DNA from: Trueperaceae bacterium
GTDB taxonomy: Bacteria > Deinococcota > Deinococci > Deinococcales > Trueperaceae
DNA: 5,040 nucleotides
Direction of reading: 5' to 3'
NCBI GenBank assembly: GCA_024636105.1
Contig: JAGXHO010000073.1
Coordinates: forward strand, 1 to 5,040
The position numbers and the translations under genes were made by a program. Under the pieces are notes generated by a model. That model made no database searches and was not told where the DNA came from. It saw only the letters and a program-made list of their open reading frames with translations. Of the stretch, positions 1 through 5,040 are shown in pieces; position 1 is the first letter of the stretch; each line of letters begins with the position of its first letter.

Positions 1-607
1 GCGTCGGGTAGTCGCGGTAGACGCCGAGCGCCTCACCGATGGCGAGGGCGCGCTCGCGATGCTCGGGGTGGTGGATGCCGATGCCGGCCAGGGTGTTGTT
101 CATCGTCCACTGCGGCTCGGGCGCGGCGTTGGCCAGATCGGCCTCGAGGCGATCGAGCAGCGCCACCAGGTCAAGCGCTTCCGGGCGCTTCCCGACCCGC
201 TCGGCGGTGAGGCTCCAGCCGAACCGCGCCGCCCACGGGTCGGGGTCGACCATCCAGGTCTGGCGCAGCGCCTCCTTCTCGGGGTGCTGCCGGACCACGT
301 ACGAGTCGAGCCAGTCGGCGACGCCCACGAAGTCGACGCTGCGCACCATCGCGTCGACCTCGTCGGTCGACAGCCGCTTGGGCTCCAGCACCAGGATCGC
401 GAGCAGCCGCGCCTCGACGATGCCCGTCGCCCACAGCTCGAGCGCGAGCGCGTGGTCGCGCTTGACCTCCTTGGCGAGCTTGCGCACGTCGCCGTTCAGG
501 ACGCCGAACTGGGCGTCGCCGGCGCCACGCTTGCGGTTCTGGGCGCGCACCTTCTCGGTGCCGAGGTCCTCGAGGCGGGCAAGCGCTTGGGGGGCGGTCA
601 GGGCCAT
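1..607 (-). CDS. DNA alkylation repair protein (AlkD-like), C-terminus cut by window edge
   Basis: The frame reads minus from ATG at 607 and stays open to the window edge, giving 202 residues. Landmarks are FGVLNGDVRKLAKEVKRDH (residues 34-52), ELWATGIVEARLLAILVLEP (57-76), VADWLDSYVVRQHPEKEALR (96-115), DPWAARFGWSLTAERV (123-138) and QWTMNNTLAGIGIHHPEHRE (167-186). This is the pattern of PF08713/COG4912 proteins, all-helical HEAT-like-repeat enzymes related to the AlkD glycosylases that remove alkylated purines from DNA in the cytoplasm. Family members are roughly 230-240 aa, so about 35-40 residues lie off the left edge. I could not place the W-xxx-D catalytic pair of Bacillus AlkD with certainty (W99 and D101 are nearby but spaced differently), so glycosylase activity is inferred from family only. 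An AGGAGG motif 9 nt upstream fixes the start. The TetR gene lies 71 nt upstream on the same strand. Confidence 0.88.
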   Translation of the reverse strand, partial: MALTAPQALARLEDLGTEKVRAQNRKRGAGDAQFGVLNGDVRKLAKEVKRDHALALELWATGIVEARLLAILVLEPKRLSTDEVDAMVRSVDFVGVADWLDSYVVRQHPEKEALRQTWMVDPDPWAARFGWSLTAERVGKRPEALDLVALLDRLEADLANAAPEPQWTMNNTLAGIGIHHPEHRERALAIGEALGVYRDYPT

Positions 608-616
608 GGTCGGCTC

Positions 617-622
617 CCTCCT
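617..622 (-). promoter_or_regulatory. Ribosome binding site for the AlkD-like gene
   Basis: The minus strand reads AGGAGG, a complete Shine-Dalgarno core, followed by 9 nt and then the ATG at 607. It is strong enough to decide the start and suggests efficient translation of the alkylation repair protein. Confidence 0.75.
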
Positions 623-678
623 GGAAGCGTCCGAAGCGGGGTCGGCCTTCGGGGACCGGCGGGCGTGGCCCGTCGAGT

Positions 679-1371
679 CTACGCGTCCCTGGCGGTCGGC
701 CGCAGCGCGTGCGCCAGCCTCCGCTCGAGGCCGTCCAGCACGAGGTCGAGCCCGAACCCGAAGCCCTCGTCCTCGTCGTACCCGTCCACCAGCACGTGCT
801 CCTGCACCAGCGCCGAGAGCGAGGGGTAGCGCTCCGGCGGAAGCCATTGCGCGAGCGCCTCGGCCATGGCGACGTCGTCGGGCACCTCGGCTTGGGCGAT
901 GTGGAGGCGGTGCGCGGCGAAGCCGTGCACGTAGGCGTCGAGGGTCGAGAGCGCGTGGACGATCAGCGCGTGCGGGAAGCCAGCGCGGCGCAGACATCCG
1001 ATCGTCGCGTCGAACGACGCGAGCCGACCGGGACCAGCGCTGGAACGCGTGTCCACCAGCTGCGGTGCCCACGGGTGCCGACCGTACGCCGCGCGCGACG
1101 TCATGGCGCGCCGCCGCATGGCGTCGCGCCACGGCGCGTCCGGGGCGGGCGCCTCGATCTCGGTCATCACCAGGTCGACCATGCCGTCGAGCAGGTCGTC
1201 CTTGTTCGCGACGTGGTTGTAGAGCGACATCGCTTCGACACCGAGCGTGGCGGCGAGCGTCCGCATGCTCAGGCGCTCGATGCCTCGCTCGTCGGCCAGC
1301 TCGACGCCGGCCCGCAAGATCCGCGAACGGCTGAGCGGCTCGCGCGCGCCCTCTGGCGACGTGGGTTCCAA
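679..1371 (-). CDS. TetR/AcrR-family transcriptional repressor
   Basis: The product has 230 residues and ends at TAG. Residues 14-62 form the TetR DNA-binding domain: SRSRILRAGVELADERGIE, then the HTH with MRTLAATLGVEAMSLYNHV (36-54) and NKDDLLDGMVD (56-66). The ligand domain has the HPWAPQL segment (99-105), GP at 113-114, LDAYVHGFA (144-152) and FGFGLDLVLDGLERRL (204-219). This resembles the TetR_C_1-type (tetracycline-repressor-like) C-terminal domain. Length is normal for the family. The start is TTG, supported by GAGGAG 8 nt upstream and by how little sequence precedes the HTH domain. The gene diverges from a membrane protein across a 137-nt gap carrying two operator-like dyads, so auto-repression and repression of the divergent gene are likely. 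The ligand cannot be told from sequence. Arrangement with the AlkD-like gene downstream permits one transcript. Confidence 0.93.
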   Translation of the reverse strand: MEPTSPEGAREPLSRSRILRAGVELADERGIERLSMRTLAATLGVEAMSLYNHVANKDDLLDGMVDLVMTEIEAPAPDAPWRDAMRRRAMTSRAAYGRHPWAPQLVDTRSSAGPGRLASFDATIGCLRRAGFPHALIVHALSTLDAYVHGFAAHRLHIAQAEVPDDVAMAEALAQWLPPERYPSLSALVQEHVLVDGYDEDEGFGFGLDLVLDGLERRLAHALRPTARDA

Positions 1372-1379
1372 CCTGGACG

Positions 1380-1385
1380 CTCCTC
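1380..1385 (-). promoter_or_regulatory. Ribosome binding site supporting the TTG start of tetR-like gene
   Basis: The minus strand reads GAGGAG, 8 nt before the TTG codon whose first base is 1371. No ATG or GTG in the same frame lies suitably close to it, so this motif is the main reason for choosing the rare TTG start. Confidence 0.6.
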
Positions 1386-1413
1386 ACCGGTGGCACGGCC
1401 TCGGCACTTGACG

Positions 1414-1430
1414 GACGTACGCCGTAAGTA
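1414..1430. promoter_or_regulatory. Operator-like dyad O1 (degenerate)
   Basis: The sequence is GACGTAC-GCC-GTAAGTA. The right arm GTAAGTA is identical to the right arm of the perfect dyad at 1446-1462. The left arm matches TACTTAC at 5 of 7 positions, with the same 3-bp spacer. The centres of the two dyads (1422 and 1454) are 32 bp apart, about three helical turns, so two TetR dimers could bind the same DNA face. It sits in the -35/-10 spacer of the plus-strand promoter. Confidence 0.55.
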
Positions 1431-1432
1431 TA
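1427..1432 (-). promoter_or_regulatory. Candidate -10 element for the tetR-like gene
   Basis: The minus strand reads TATACT, a 5 of 6 match to TATAAT. A start near 1420 would give a leader of about 49 nt before the TTG at 1371. No convincing -35 hexamer lies at 15-19 bp spacing, so this rests on the -10 match and location alone. It overlaps O1, which would allow autorepression. Confidence 0.35.
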
Positions 1433-1445
1433 CGGTGCGCCCCGG

Positions 1446-1462
1446 TACTTACGGTGTAAGTA
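1446..1462. promoter_or_regulatory. Operator-like perfect dyad O2, probable TetR binding site
   Basis: TACTTAC-GGT-GTAAGTA is a perfect inverted repeat with 7-bp arms and a 3-bp centre. It lies between the divergent tetR-like and membrane protein genes and just downstream of the predicted plus-strand transcription start. Size, symmetry and position fit a TetR-family operator. Binding by the adjacent regulator is an inference. Confidence 0.7.
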
Positions 1463-1496
1463 TCAGCGGACAGCGCTCCCCGCGCACCGCATCCAT

Positions 1497-1501
1497 GGAG
1501 G
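1497..1501 (+). promoter_or_regulatory. Ribosome binding site choosing the second of two adjacent ATGs
   Basis: GGAGG ends 4 nt before the ATG at 1506 and 7 nt before the ATG at 1509. The 7-nt spacing is the better one, so 1509 is taken as the start. The two choices differ by one methionine. Confidence 0.6.
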
Positions 1502-1508
1502 CTCGATG

Positions 1509-2180
1509 ATGTCGCACGAACCGAAGACCCCACGCACCCCTGGCGCCCTCGCGGCGTTCTACCTCGCAGGCGCCTACCTCGTCGGCATGGCGTACTTCCT
1601 GCTGGTCGTCGACTTCCCGAACGTGCACGACCCACTCGCCAAGATCGCGCTCTTCGCCGAGCACCTCCGGGGCTTGCAGCTCGCGTACCTGGCGATCTAC
1701 GTCGTCTTCGGCGTCGTCCTCGTCGTGCTCGCCTGGACGCTGCACGCCCGTTTGAGCGCGAAGGCACCCGCCACGATGCGGGTCGCGACGAGCATCGCCC
1801 TCATCTGGGCCGGGGTCCTGATCGCCGGCGGCATGGCGAAGAACCTGGGCATGGAGACCGTCGTCGCCCTGCACGCCGACGACCCGGCCCGAGCGGTTTC
1901 CGTGTGGCTCGGCATCGAGACCATGACCTCGGGCATGACCGGCGCCAACGGCGAACTCCTCGGCGGCCTCTGGACGCTGTTGGTCAGCCTCGTGGCATGG
2001 CGCGCCCGGGCGTTCCCGCGCGCGATCGCTGCGCTCGGGTTGCTTGCCGGCGCCCTCGGGGTCGTGTCGACGGTCCCGGGGCTCGCCGCGCTGGTGGCCG
2101 GCTTCGCGCTGACGCAACTGGCGTGGTTCGTCGCCATTGGCGTCGCGCTGTTGCGTCCTCCGAGGGCGCCGGCCGTATAG
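1509..2180 (+). CDS. Six-helix integral membrane protein, possibly DUF4386-like
   Basis: The product has 223 residues and ends at TAG. Six hydrophobic segments are visible at about 13-34, 56-78, 91-112, 145-164, 170-190 and 192-215. There is no signal peptide or soluble domain. The order (paired helices, a polar loop at about 113-143 with MTSGMTGANGE, then a GGLW-type helix, an RAFPRAIAALGLLAG helix and a last helix) recalls DUF4386-type membrane proteins, but I cannot name the family firmly and no transport or catalytic motif is evident. It is divergent from the TetR-family gene and has two operator-like dyads at its promoter, so it is probably that repressor's target. A role in coping with the repressor's ligand is an inference. 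Its 3' end faces the small membrane protein gene, 42 nt away. Confidence 0.85.
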   Translation: MSHEPKTPRTPGALAAFYLAGAYLVGMAYFLLVVDFPNVHDPLAKIALFAEHLRGLQLAYLAIYVVFGVVLVVLAWTLHARLSAKAPATMRVATSIALIWAGVLIAGGMAKNLGMETVVALHADDPARAVSVWLGIETMTSGMTGANGELLGGLWTLLVSLVAWRARAFPRAIAALGLLAGALGVVSTVPGLAALVAGFALTQLAWFVAIGVALLRPPRAPAV

Positions 2181-2192
2181 CGAACCCACGCG

Positions 2193-2218
2193 AGGACTTC
2201 GGGCGCGCCCCTGGACCT
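2193..2218. terminator. Imperfect dyad between convergent genes, possible bidirectional terminator
   Basis: The only symmetric structure in the 42-nt gap between the two converging stop codons is centred on GGGCGCGCCC (2201-2210), with weaker outer pairing (AGG at 2193-2195 with CCT at 2216-2218). There is no T-tract on either strand, so termination here is a guess from position. Confidence 0.22.
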
Positions 2219-2222
2219 GTGC

Positions 2223-2528
2223 CTACCCGCGCAGCGTCGCCACCGAGATCCGCATGCCGAACACGGCCCACAGCAGGGCCGCGTCGAGAAGCAACGGGAG
2301 GACCGCCCACGGCGACAGCCACACGACGTGGAGGACGATCGACGCGACGGCCCCGACCACGATCAGCCACGGGAGCCAGCCCGCGGGCACCCACCACCCG
2401 AGCAGGGCGGCGGTCGCCGCCAGGAAGGCGCCACCCGCGACGATCCCGAGTATGGGCGTGAGCGTGTTCAGCAGGTCACCGGCGGGCAGCAGCGAGCGCG
2501 TCTCCAACGAGAACGGCCAGAGGAGCAT
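2223..2528 (-). CDS. Small membrane protein of unknown function
   Basis: From ATG at 2528 the product is 101 residues, ending at TAG. Hydrophobic segments lie at about 25-47 (PILGIVAGGAFLAATAALLG), 51-70 (LPWLIVVGAVASIVLHVVW) and 72-91, with a shorter hydrophobic stretch at the N-terminus. It looks like a small bacterial inner-membrane protein with no catalytic motif. The start is uncertain: an in-frame GTG at 2639 would add 37 residues, rich in Gly, Ala and Pro and with lower GC at the third position (about 81% by hand count) than the rest. Neither start has a good Shine-Dalgarno; only GGTGGG lies before the ATG. It converges with the six-helix protein gene and diverges from the secreted protein gene. 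The frame remains open further upstream, so the N-terminus needs independent evidence. Confidence 0.68.
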   Translation of the reverse strand: MLLWPFSLETRSLLPAGDLLNTLTPILGIVAGGAFLAATAALLGWWVPAGWLPWLIVVGAVASIVLHVVWLSPWAVLPLLLDAALLWAVFGMRISVATLRG

Positions 2529-2684
2529 CCCGCCGACCCACCACGGTGGCGGCGCGCCTCCGGGCTGCGCGCTCGACGAAAACGGATGTCCCGCGCCCGC
2601 TCGCCCGCCATGGGCGCCCACCCGGTCGGCCGCGTCCACAACGCGGATGTGACGCTTCGGGACGGGCGGCGGCGCCGATGCCGC

Positions 2685-2690
2685 TACCGT
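2685..2690 (+). promoter_or_regulatory. Candidate -10 element for a leaderless transcript of the secreted protein gene
   Basis: TACCGT matches the TAnnnT pattern and ends 5 nt before the ATG at 2696, so transcription would begin at or near the A of the start codon. No Shine-Dalgarno precedes that ATG. Such spacing is typical of leaderless genes in Deinococcota and Actinomycetota. A hexamer this loose can occur by chance and no clear -35 was found. Confidence 0.35.
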
Positions 2691-2695
2691 CGCGC

Positions 2696-3910
2696 ATGCC
2701 GACCGCTGCGTCCCGACCCGGCGCCCGCCCCCGCCGCGGCGCCGCCACCCTCGCCCTCGCACTTCTGGGGGCGTTCGCCTTCGCCCAACTGCCGCCCTTC
2801 ATGGACGTCGGGTACCGGTTGTCGTGGCACGCCGGAGGATCGACGCTCGCCGGCGCGCGGCTGGTGGCCGACCCCGAGGGCTGGATCGAGCGCGACGGTC
2901 AGCGCTATCGCGTCGAGCCCACGCGCGGGGGCGGCGGCGTCGGCGTCCAGCAGCTCGACGTGGTCGTGGCGTCCGGCGGCCTGGTCGTCGCCGACGCGCG
3001 CGGCTACCTCGACGCCGCGGCGGGTGGGGGCCAGTTCATGGCGAGTGGTGTCGACGTCGTGATCGGCGATGCCCAGGGCCTGGGGGAGTACTGGGTCGCC
3101 CCCGCGCGCCTGGCGGCCATGCAGATCGGCTTCGACGGCGCCACCCGCGTGACCCGCGGGGTGCGCCGCTTCGGCAACGCGGAGCTCGAGGTCGTGTCGA
3201 TCGCGTCGTCGCGCGCCGGCGGCTACGCCAGCCACACCTACGACCTCGCCAGCGGCCTGCTCCTGTTCGGCGGCACGGTCGACGCGCAACCCGGGGCGCG
3301 CATCGCCGACGACAGTGGCCAGATCCTGGAGAACCTGCAGGGGAGCGTCGGCTACACCCACCTGGCGTTCCTCGACGTGCGTCGACTGGAGGTGCCATGG
3401 TCGGGGGCTCCGCCGCCGCCGTGGCTCACGCCGGGGACCACCGTCGTGTACGAGGGCACGCGGCGCGCGGAGCTCGCCCAACCGAGCGGCCTGCCGCCGC
3501 TTCCGGGCGACGCCATCCGCGTCGCCTACGCCTTCGAGCGGTTTCTCGGCGACGCCGTCGTCGCCACCACCATCGTCGACGCCGCGAACCCGGCCGGGGT
3601 CCCCATGCCCCCCGCGACGTCGCGGCGCGTCTTCGCCTCGAGCGGCTTCGACAGCCTCTGGATCCCGCCGGAGGCGCTCGCCCGCCTCACGCCCGGTGCG
3701 CTCCTCGACCGCGACCCGTTCACCGGGCAGGACGTCGGGTACGGCGGCATGAGCGGCGAGTACCACGTGATCGTCGTGCAGACGCCGGGCGAGTACGGAG
3801 CCTTCTACTACGACCGCGGGAGCGGCTTCCTCGCCTACACGCGCCACCGCCGCCAGGTCGACCAGGTGGGCGTGATGGTAACCGAGCTGGGGTACGTCGG
3901 GACGCGCTGA
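2696..3910 (+). CDS. Secreted beta-rich protein of unknown function with two related halves
   Basis: The product has 404 residues and ends at TGA. Residues 1-30 form a signal peptide: an Arg-rich n-region (R11, R13, R14), hydrophobic core AATLALALLGAFA, and a probable cut after AFA at 30/31. No lipobox Cys follows, so the mature protein should be periplasmic or extracellular. The rest is rich in Gly, Val and aromatic residues and looks beta-rich. Two halves share spaced landmarks: P34/G39/W44 with P242/G247/Y252; G128, W133, P136, L139 with G317, W322, P325, L328; and Y182-D183-xx-S186-G187 with Y372-D373-xx-S376-G377. I recognise no named family or active site. The start at 2696 is chosen because it puts the signal peptide at the N-terminus. 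An ATG at 2678 adds six residues, and the in-frame ATG at 2546 adds 50 low-complexity residues. Neighbours give no functional clue. Confidence 0.85.
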   Translation: MPTAASRPGARPRRGAATLALALLGAFAFAQLPPFMDVGYRLSWHAGGSTLAGARLVADPEGWIERDGQRYRVEPTRGGGGVGVQQLDVVVASGGLVVADARGYLDAAAGGGQFMASGVDVVIGDAQGLGEYWVAPARLAAMQIGFDGATRVTRGVRRFGNAELEVVSIASSRAGGYASHTYDLASGLLLFGGTVDAQPGARIADDSGQILENLQGSVGYTHLAFLDVRRLEVPWSGAPPPPWLTPGTTVVYEGTRRAELAQPSGLPPLPGDAIRVAYAFERFLGDAVVATTIVDAANPAGVPMPPATSRRVFASSGFDSLWIPPEALARLTPGALLDRDPFTGQDVGYGGMSGEYHVIVVQTPGEYGAFYYDRGSGFLAYTRHRRQVDQVGVMVTELGYVGTR

Positions 3911-3920
3911 ACCCCGACGC

Positions 3921-3936
3921 CGCGCTCCGGAGCGCG
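3921..3936. terminator. Perfect 16-bp palindrome, possible terminator hairpin
   Basis: CGCGCTCCGGAGCGCG begins 10 nt after the TGA of the secreted protein gene and can fold as a 6-bp GC-rich stem with a CCGG loop. No T-tract follows, so it would be at best a weak or Rho-assisted terminator. Confidence 0.35.
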
Positions 3937-3964
3937 CGAGGGCCCGTCCGGCAGGCGACGTGCA

Positions 3965-3981
3965 ACGCGTCCGGGACGCGT
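3965..3981. terminator. Perfect 8-bp-arm inverted repeat, possible terminator or binding site
   Basis: ACGCGTCC-G-GGACGCGT is a perfect dyad, 54 nt after the secreted protein gene. As RNA it forms a 6-bp stem with a CCGGG loop. Without a T-tract it could equally be a protein-binding dyad. Confidence 0.3.
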
Positions 3982-4055
3982 CGGAACCAAGTGCGAGCGT
4001 GGATGCATCCCACGTATTTGAGGCGCCCCGCGCCTTCGCCGACCCCCCTCTCGTC

Positions 4056-4083
4056 CCGCTCCTAGCGCCTCCGCGAGGAGCGG
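4056..4083. terminator. 8-bp stem with 12-nt loop between convergent genes
   Basis: CCGCTCCT (4056-4063) pairs perfectly with AGGAGCGG (4076-4083) across a 12-nt loop. It lies between the convergent secreted protein and SorC-family genes and could act for either transcript. There is no T-tract. Confidence 0.22.
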
Positions 4084-4483
4084 CGAGCGCGACGTGCTGG
4101 CGGCCGACGATCCGTGCCACGAGCGGCAGCATGTGGAGGCGACCTCAGCCGCTTCCGGAGCGAGGGGATTGGCTAGCCGCTGGTGACCGGTCCGTTCGAC
4201 CGAAACGATGGCCGTTCCAGGGCTCGTTCTCAGATCTCAGGCGGAGTTCAGCCTACCGGGGGATGTGCTGCTCCAGAACGGGGGCACCGAGGGTGGCGAA
4301 CGGCTGCGTGTGCTGCTAAAGAAGTGGAGTGCCCGCCTCGGCGACGGTGACGTTGGTCCGATTGAGGGGCGCGCGTTTGATCGGAGCGAAGACCTGTCTC
4401 GGCACGGTTATGGACTTCGGCAGCGACGGGGCCGGTCTTCGCCAAGGCACGGGTGCGCAAGCGCAAGCACGCAAACGGCCCTC

Positions 4484-5040
4484 TCACATCACATCATCTT
4501 GAGTACGACCGTTCAGCACGGCTCCTGCCACCTCCTGATCTGTGGCAATGACGTCAACGAGGCGACCACGTAGAGCCGCTTCGATAGCAGCGGTCTTCTC
4601 GACGCCGCCGGCAACCCCGACCGTGTGGCCCGTTCGCATCAGTTCCTCGAGGCTGACCCCAATCGTCCTATCGTCGAGTGCTGATGCGATGGGACTGCCG
4701 GTGGCGTCGAAGAAGCGTGCGCAGATCGCGCCAACCGCACCAAGTCGCTTCGCCTCGTTAATATCGCTGGCCGGCAAGACATGGTGCAAGGTTGGCGTGG
4801 GAAAGACCGCCCCAACTCCGACGATGGCTAGATCGCACGCCTTCACGATTGCAAGAATCGACTGGATGGAGGGGTCGGACACGAAAGCGTCTCGGGTCGC
4901 GGGATCGTGGACGATCGCCGGTGCATTGAACTGACGCGAGTGGCCGCCGAGTTGCCGCGCAAGCGCGCGAGCGACCTCTCCGGGATGCGTGTCCACGTTC
5001 GGTTCGCCTACGCCTCCTAGCAGGGGGACGACCTGAGACC
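4484..5040 (-). CDS. SorC-family transcriptional regulator, sugar-binding domain (N-terminus off window)
   Basis: The minus frame is open from the right edge to TGA at 4484, giving 184 residues. Starting from the edge it reads VVPLLGGVGEP, then DTHPGEVARALARQLGG (about 4996-4946), ACDLAIVGVGAV (to about 4805), EAKRLGAVGAICARFFD, ASALDDRTIGVSLEEL, VGVAGGVEKTAAIEAALRG and LVDVIATDQEVAGAVL. This order is that of PF04198, the phosphosugar-binding effector domain of SorC/DeoR/CggR-type regulators, which bind DNA through an N-terminal HTH and respond to sugar phosphates. Usual length is about 310-320 aa, so some 130 residues with the HTH lie beyond 5040. The GTG at 4996 is not a credible start because homologous sequence continues upstream. 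GC is about 60%, clearly below the left part of the window. Its target operon is not in view. Confidence 0.9.
   Translation of the reverse strand, partial: SQVVPLLGGVGEPNVDTHPGEVARALARQLGGHSRQFNAPAIVHDPATRDAFVSDPSIQSILAIVKACDLAIVGVGAVFPTPTLHHVLPASDINEAKRLGAVGAICARFFDATGSPIASALDDRTIGVSLEELMRTGHTVGVAGGVEKTAAIEAALRGRLVDVIATDQEVAGAVLNGRTQDDVM

Larger units (their letters stand above)
1408..1436 (+). promoter_or_regulatory. Putative sigma-70-type promoter for the membrane protein gene
   Basis: TTGACG (1408-1413) is followed by a 17-bp spacer and TACGGT (1431-1436), which keeps the TAnnnT positions of a -10 element. Transcription would start near 1443 and leave a leader of about 66 nt before ATG 1509. 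The left operator-like dyad covers the spacer and the right one lies just after the start point, as expected for a repressed promoter. This is assigned by eye from consensus matching. Confidence 0.5.
3911..4483. other. Gene-free stretch between convergent genes, with several dyads
   Basis: These 573 bases lie between the stop of the secreted protein gene and the stop of the SorC-family gene. Open frames on both strands (for example 3960-4319 plus and 4248-4487 minus) give Arg/Pro/Ser-rich products without domain-like pattern or ribosome binding site. I see no tRNA, transposase remnant or terminal inverted repeat. What is visible are perfect dyads at 3921-3936 and 3965-3981, a long-loop stem at 4056-4083, and GC falling towards the right. 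A decayed gene cannot be excluded. Confidence 0.5.

Noticed and set aside
631..652. CCGAAG/CTTCGG hairpin between tetR and the AlkD-like gene
   Set aside because: A 6-bp stem with a 10-nt loop and no T-tract is likely by chance at this GC. It is not good evidence for a terminator or attenuator.
39..1334. Long plus-strand open frame (431 aa) over the AlkD-like and TetR genes
   Set aside because: The product is Arg/Ser/Ala/Pro-rich with no domain pattern, and it lies antisense to two recognisable genes. High GC makes such antisense frames common.
709..1509. Plus-strand open frame (266 aa) through tetR and the promoter region
   Set aside because: It is antisense to a clear TetR-family protein, passes through the operator region and has no recognisable domain.
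4001..4010. GGATGCATCC palindrome followed by TATTTG
   Set aside because: The hairpin would be short with almost no loop or need a bulge, and the following T run is too poor to call a terminator.
2684..4132. Long minus-strand open frame (482 aa) opposite the secreted protein gene
   Set aside because: The plus strand has a signal peptide and ordered protein pattern. The minus product is low-complexity Arg/Gly/Ala/Asp-rich, a mirror of the real codons.
4455..4474. Short direct repeat GCGCAA-GCGCAA followed by GCACGCAA
   Set aside because: There are only two exact hexamer units and a loose third. It is too short to be a CRISPR, iteron set or meaningful tandem repeat.
4248..4487. Possible degraded transposase or regulator on the minus strand of the gene-free stretch
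   Set aside because: I translated the minus frames here. One short stretch looks protein-like but stops quickly and no known transposase motif or inverted repeat ends were visible.
4208..4573. Plus-strand open frame (121 aa) running into the SorC 3' end
   Set aside because: It has no ribosome binding site and no domain pattern, and it overlaps the conserved SorC coding sequence on the other strand. It is a chance frame.

Overview
This is a GC-rich bacterial chromosome window. Hand counts of sample lines give about 73% GC on the left and about 60% over the last kilobase. Compact spacing, heavy use of G/C at third codon positions, clear Shine-Dalgarno motifs at three genes and a possible leaderless start at another fit a high-GC lineage such as Deinococcota (Trueperaceae-like), Actinomycetota or Chloroflexota. 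No ribosomal or other marker gene is present, so the taxon stays open.

From left to right the window holds six genes. (1) A DNA alkylation repair protein (AlkD-like, PF08713 type) lies on the minus strand and its C-terminus runs off the left edge. (2) A TetR-family regulator on the minus strand starts at TTG and sits 71 nt upstream of gene 1, possibly in the same transcript. (3) A six-helix membrane protein, perhaps DUF4386-like, is divergent from tetR on the plus strand. (4) A small membrane protein of about 101 aa on the minus strand converges on gene 3. (5) A secreted 404-aa protein of unknown function on the plus strand has a signal peptide and appears to be built from two related halves. 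(6) The effector-binding domain of a SorC-family sugar-sensing regulator lies on the minus strand, with its N-terminal HTH beyond the right edge. Between genes 5 and 6 are 573 bases with no convincing gene but with several perfect dyads.

The best-supported regulatory structure is the tetR/membrane-protein divergent region. Two 17-bp operator-like dyads, one perfect and one degenerate, have centres 32 bp apart. They overlap a TTGACG-N17-TACGGT promoter and its expected transcription start. The simplest reading is a TetR repressor controlling itself and the divergent membrane protein, and perhaps the downstream alkylation-repair gene, in response to an unknown ligand.

I see no phage, IS, CRISPR, tRNA or rRNA, and no obvious new multi-gene system. 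The least ordinary items are the two-half secreted protein, the double operator, and the composition change with its gene-free stretch before the SorC gene.
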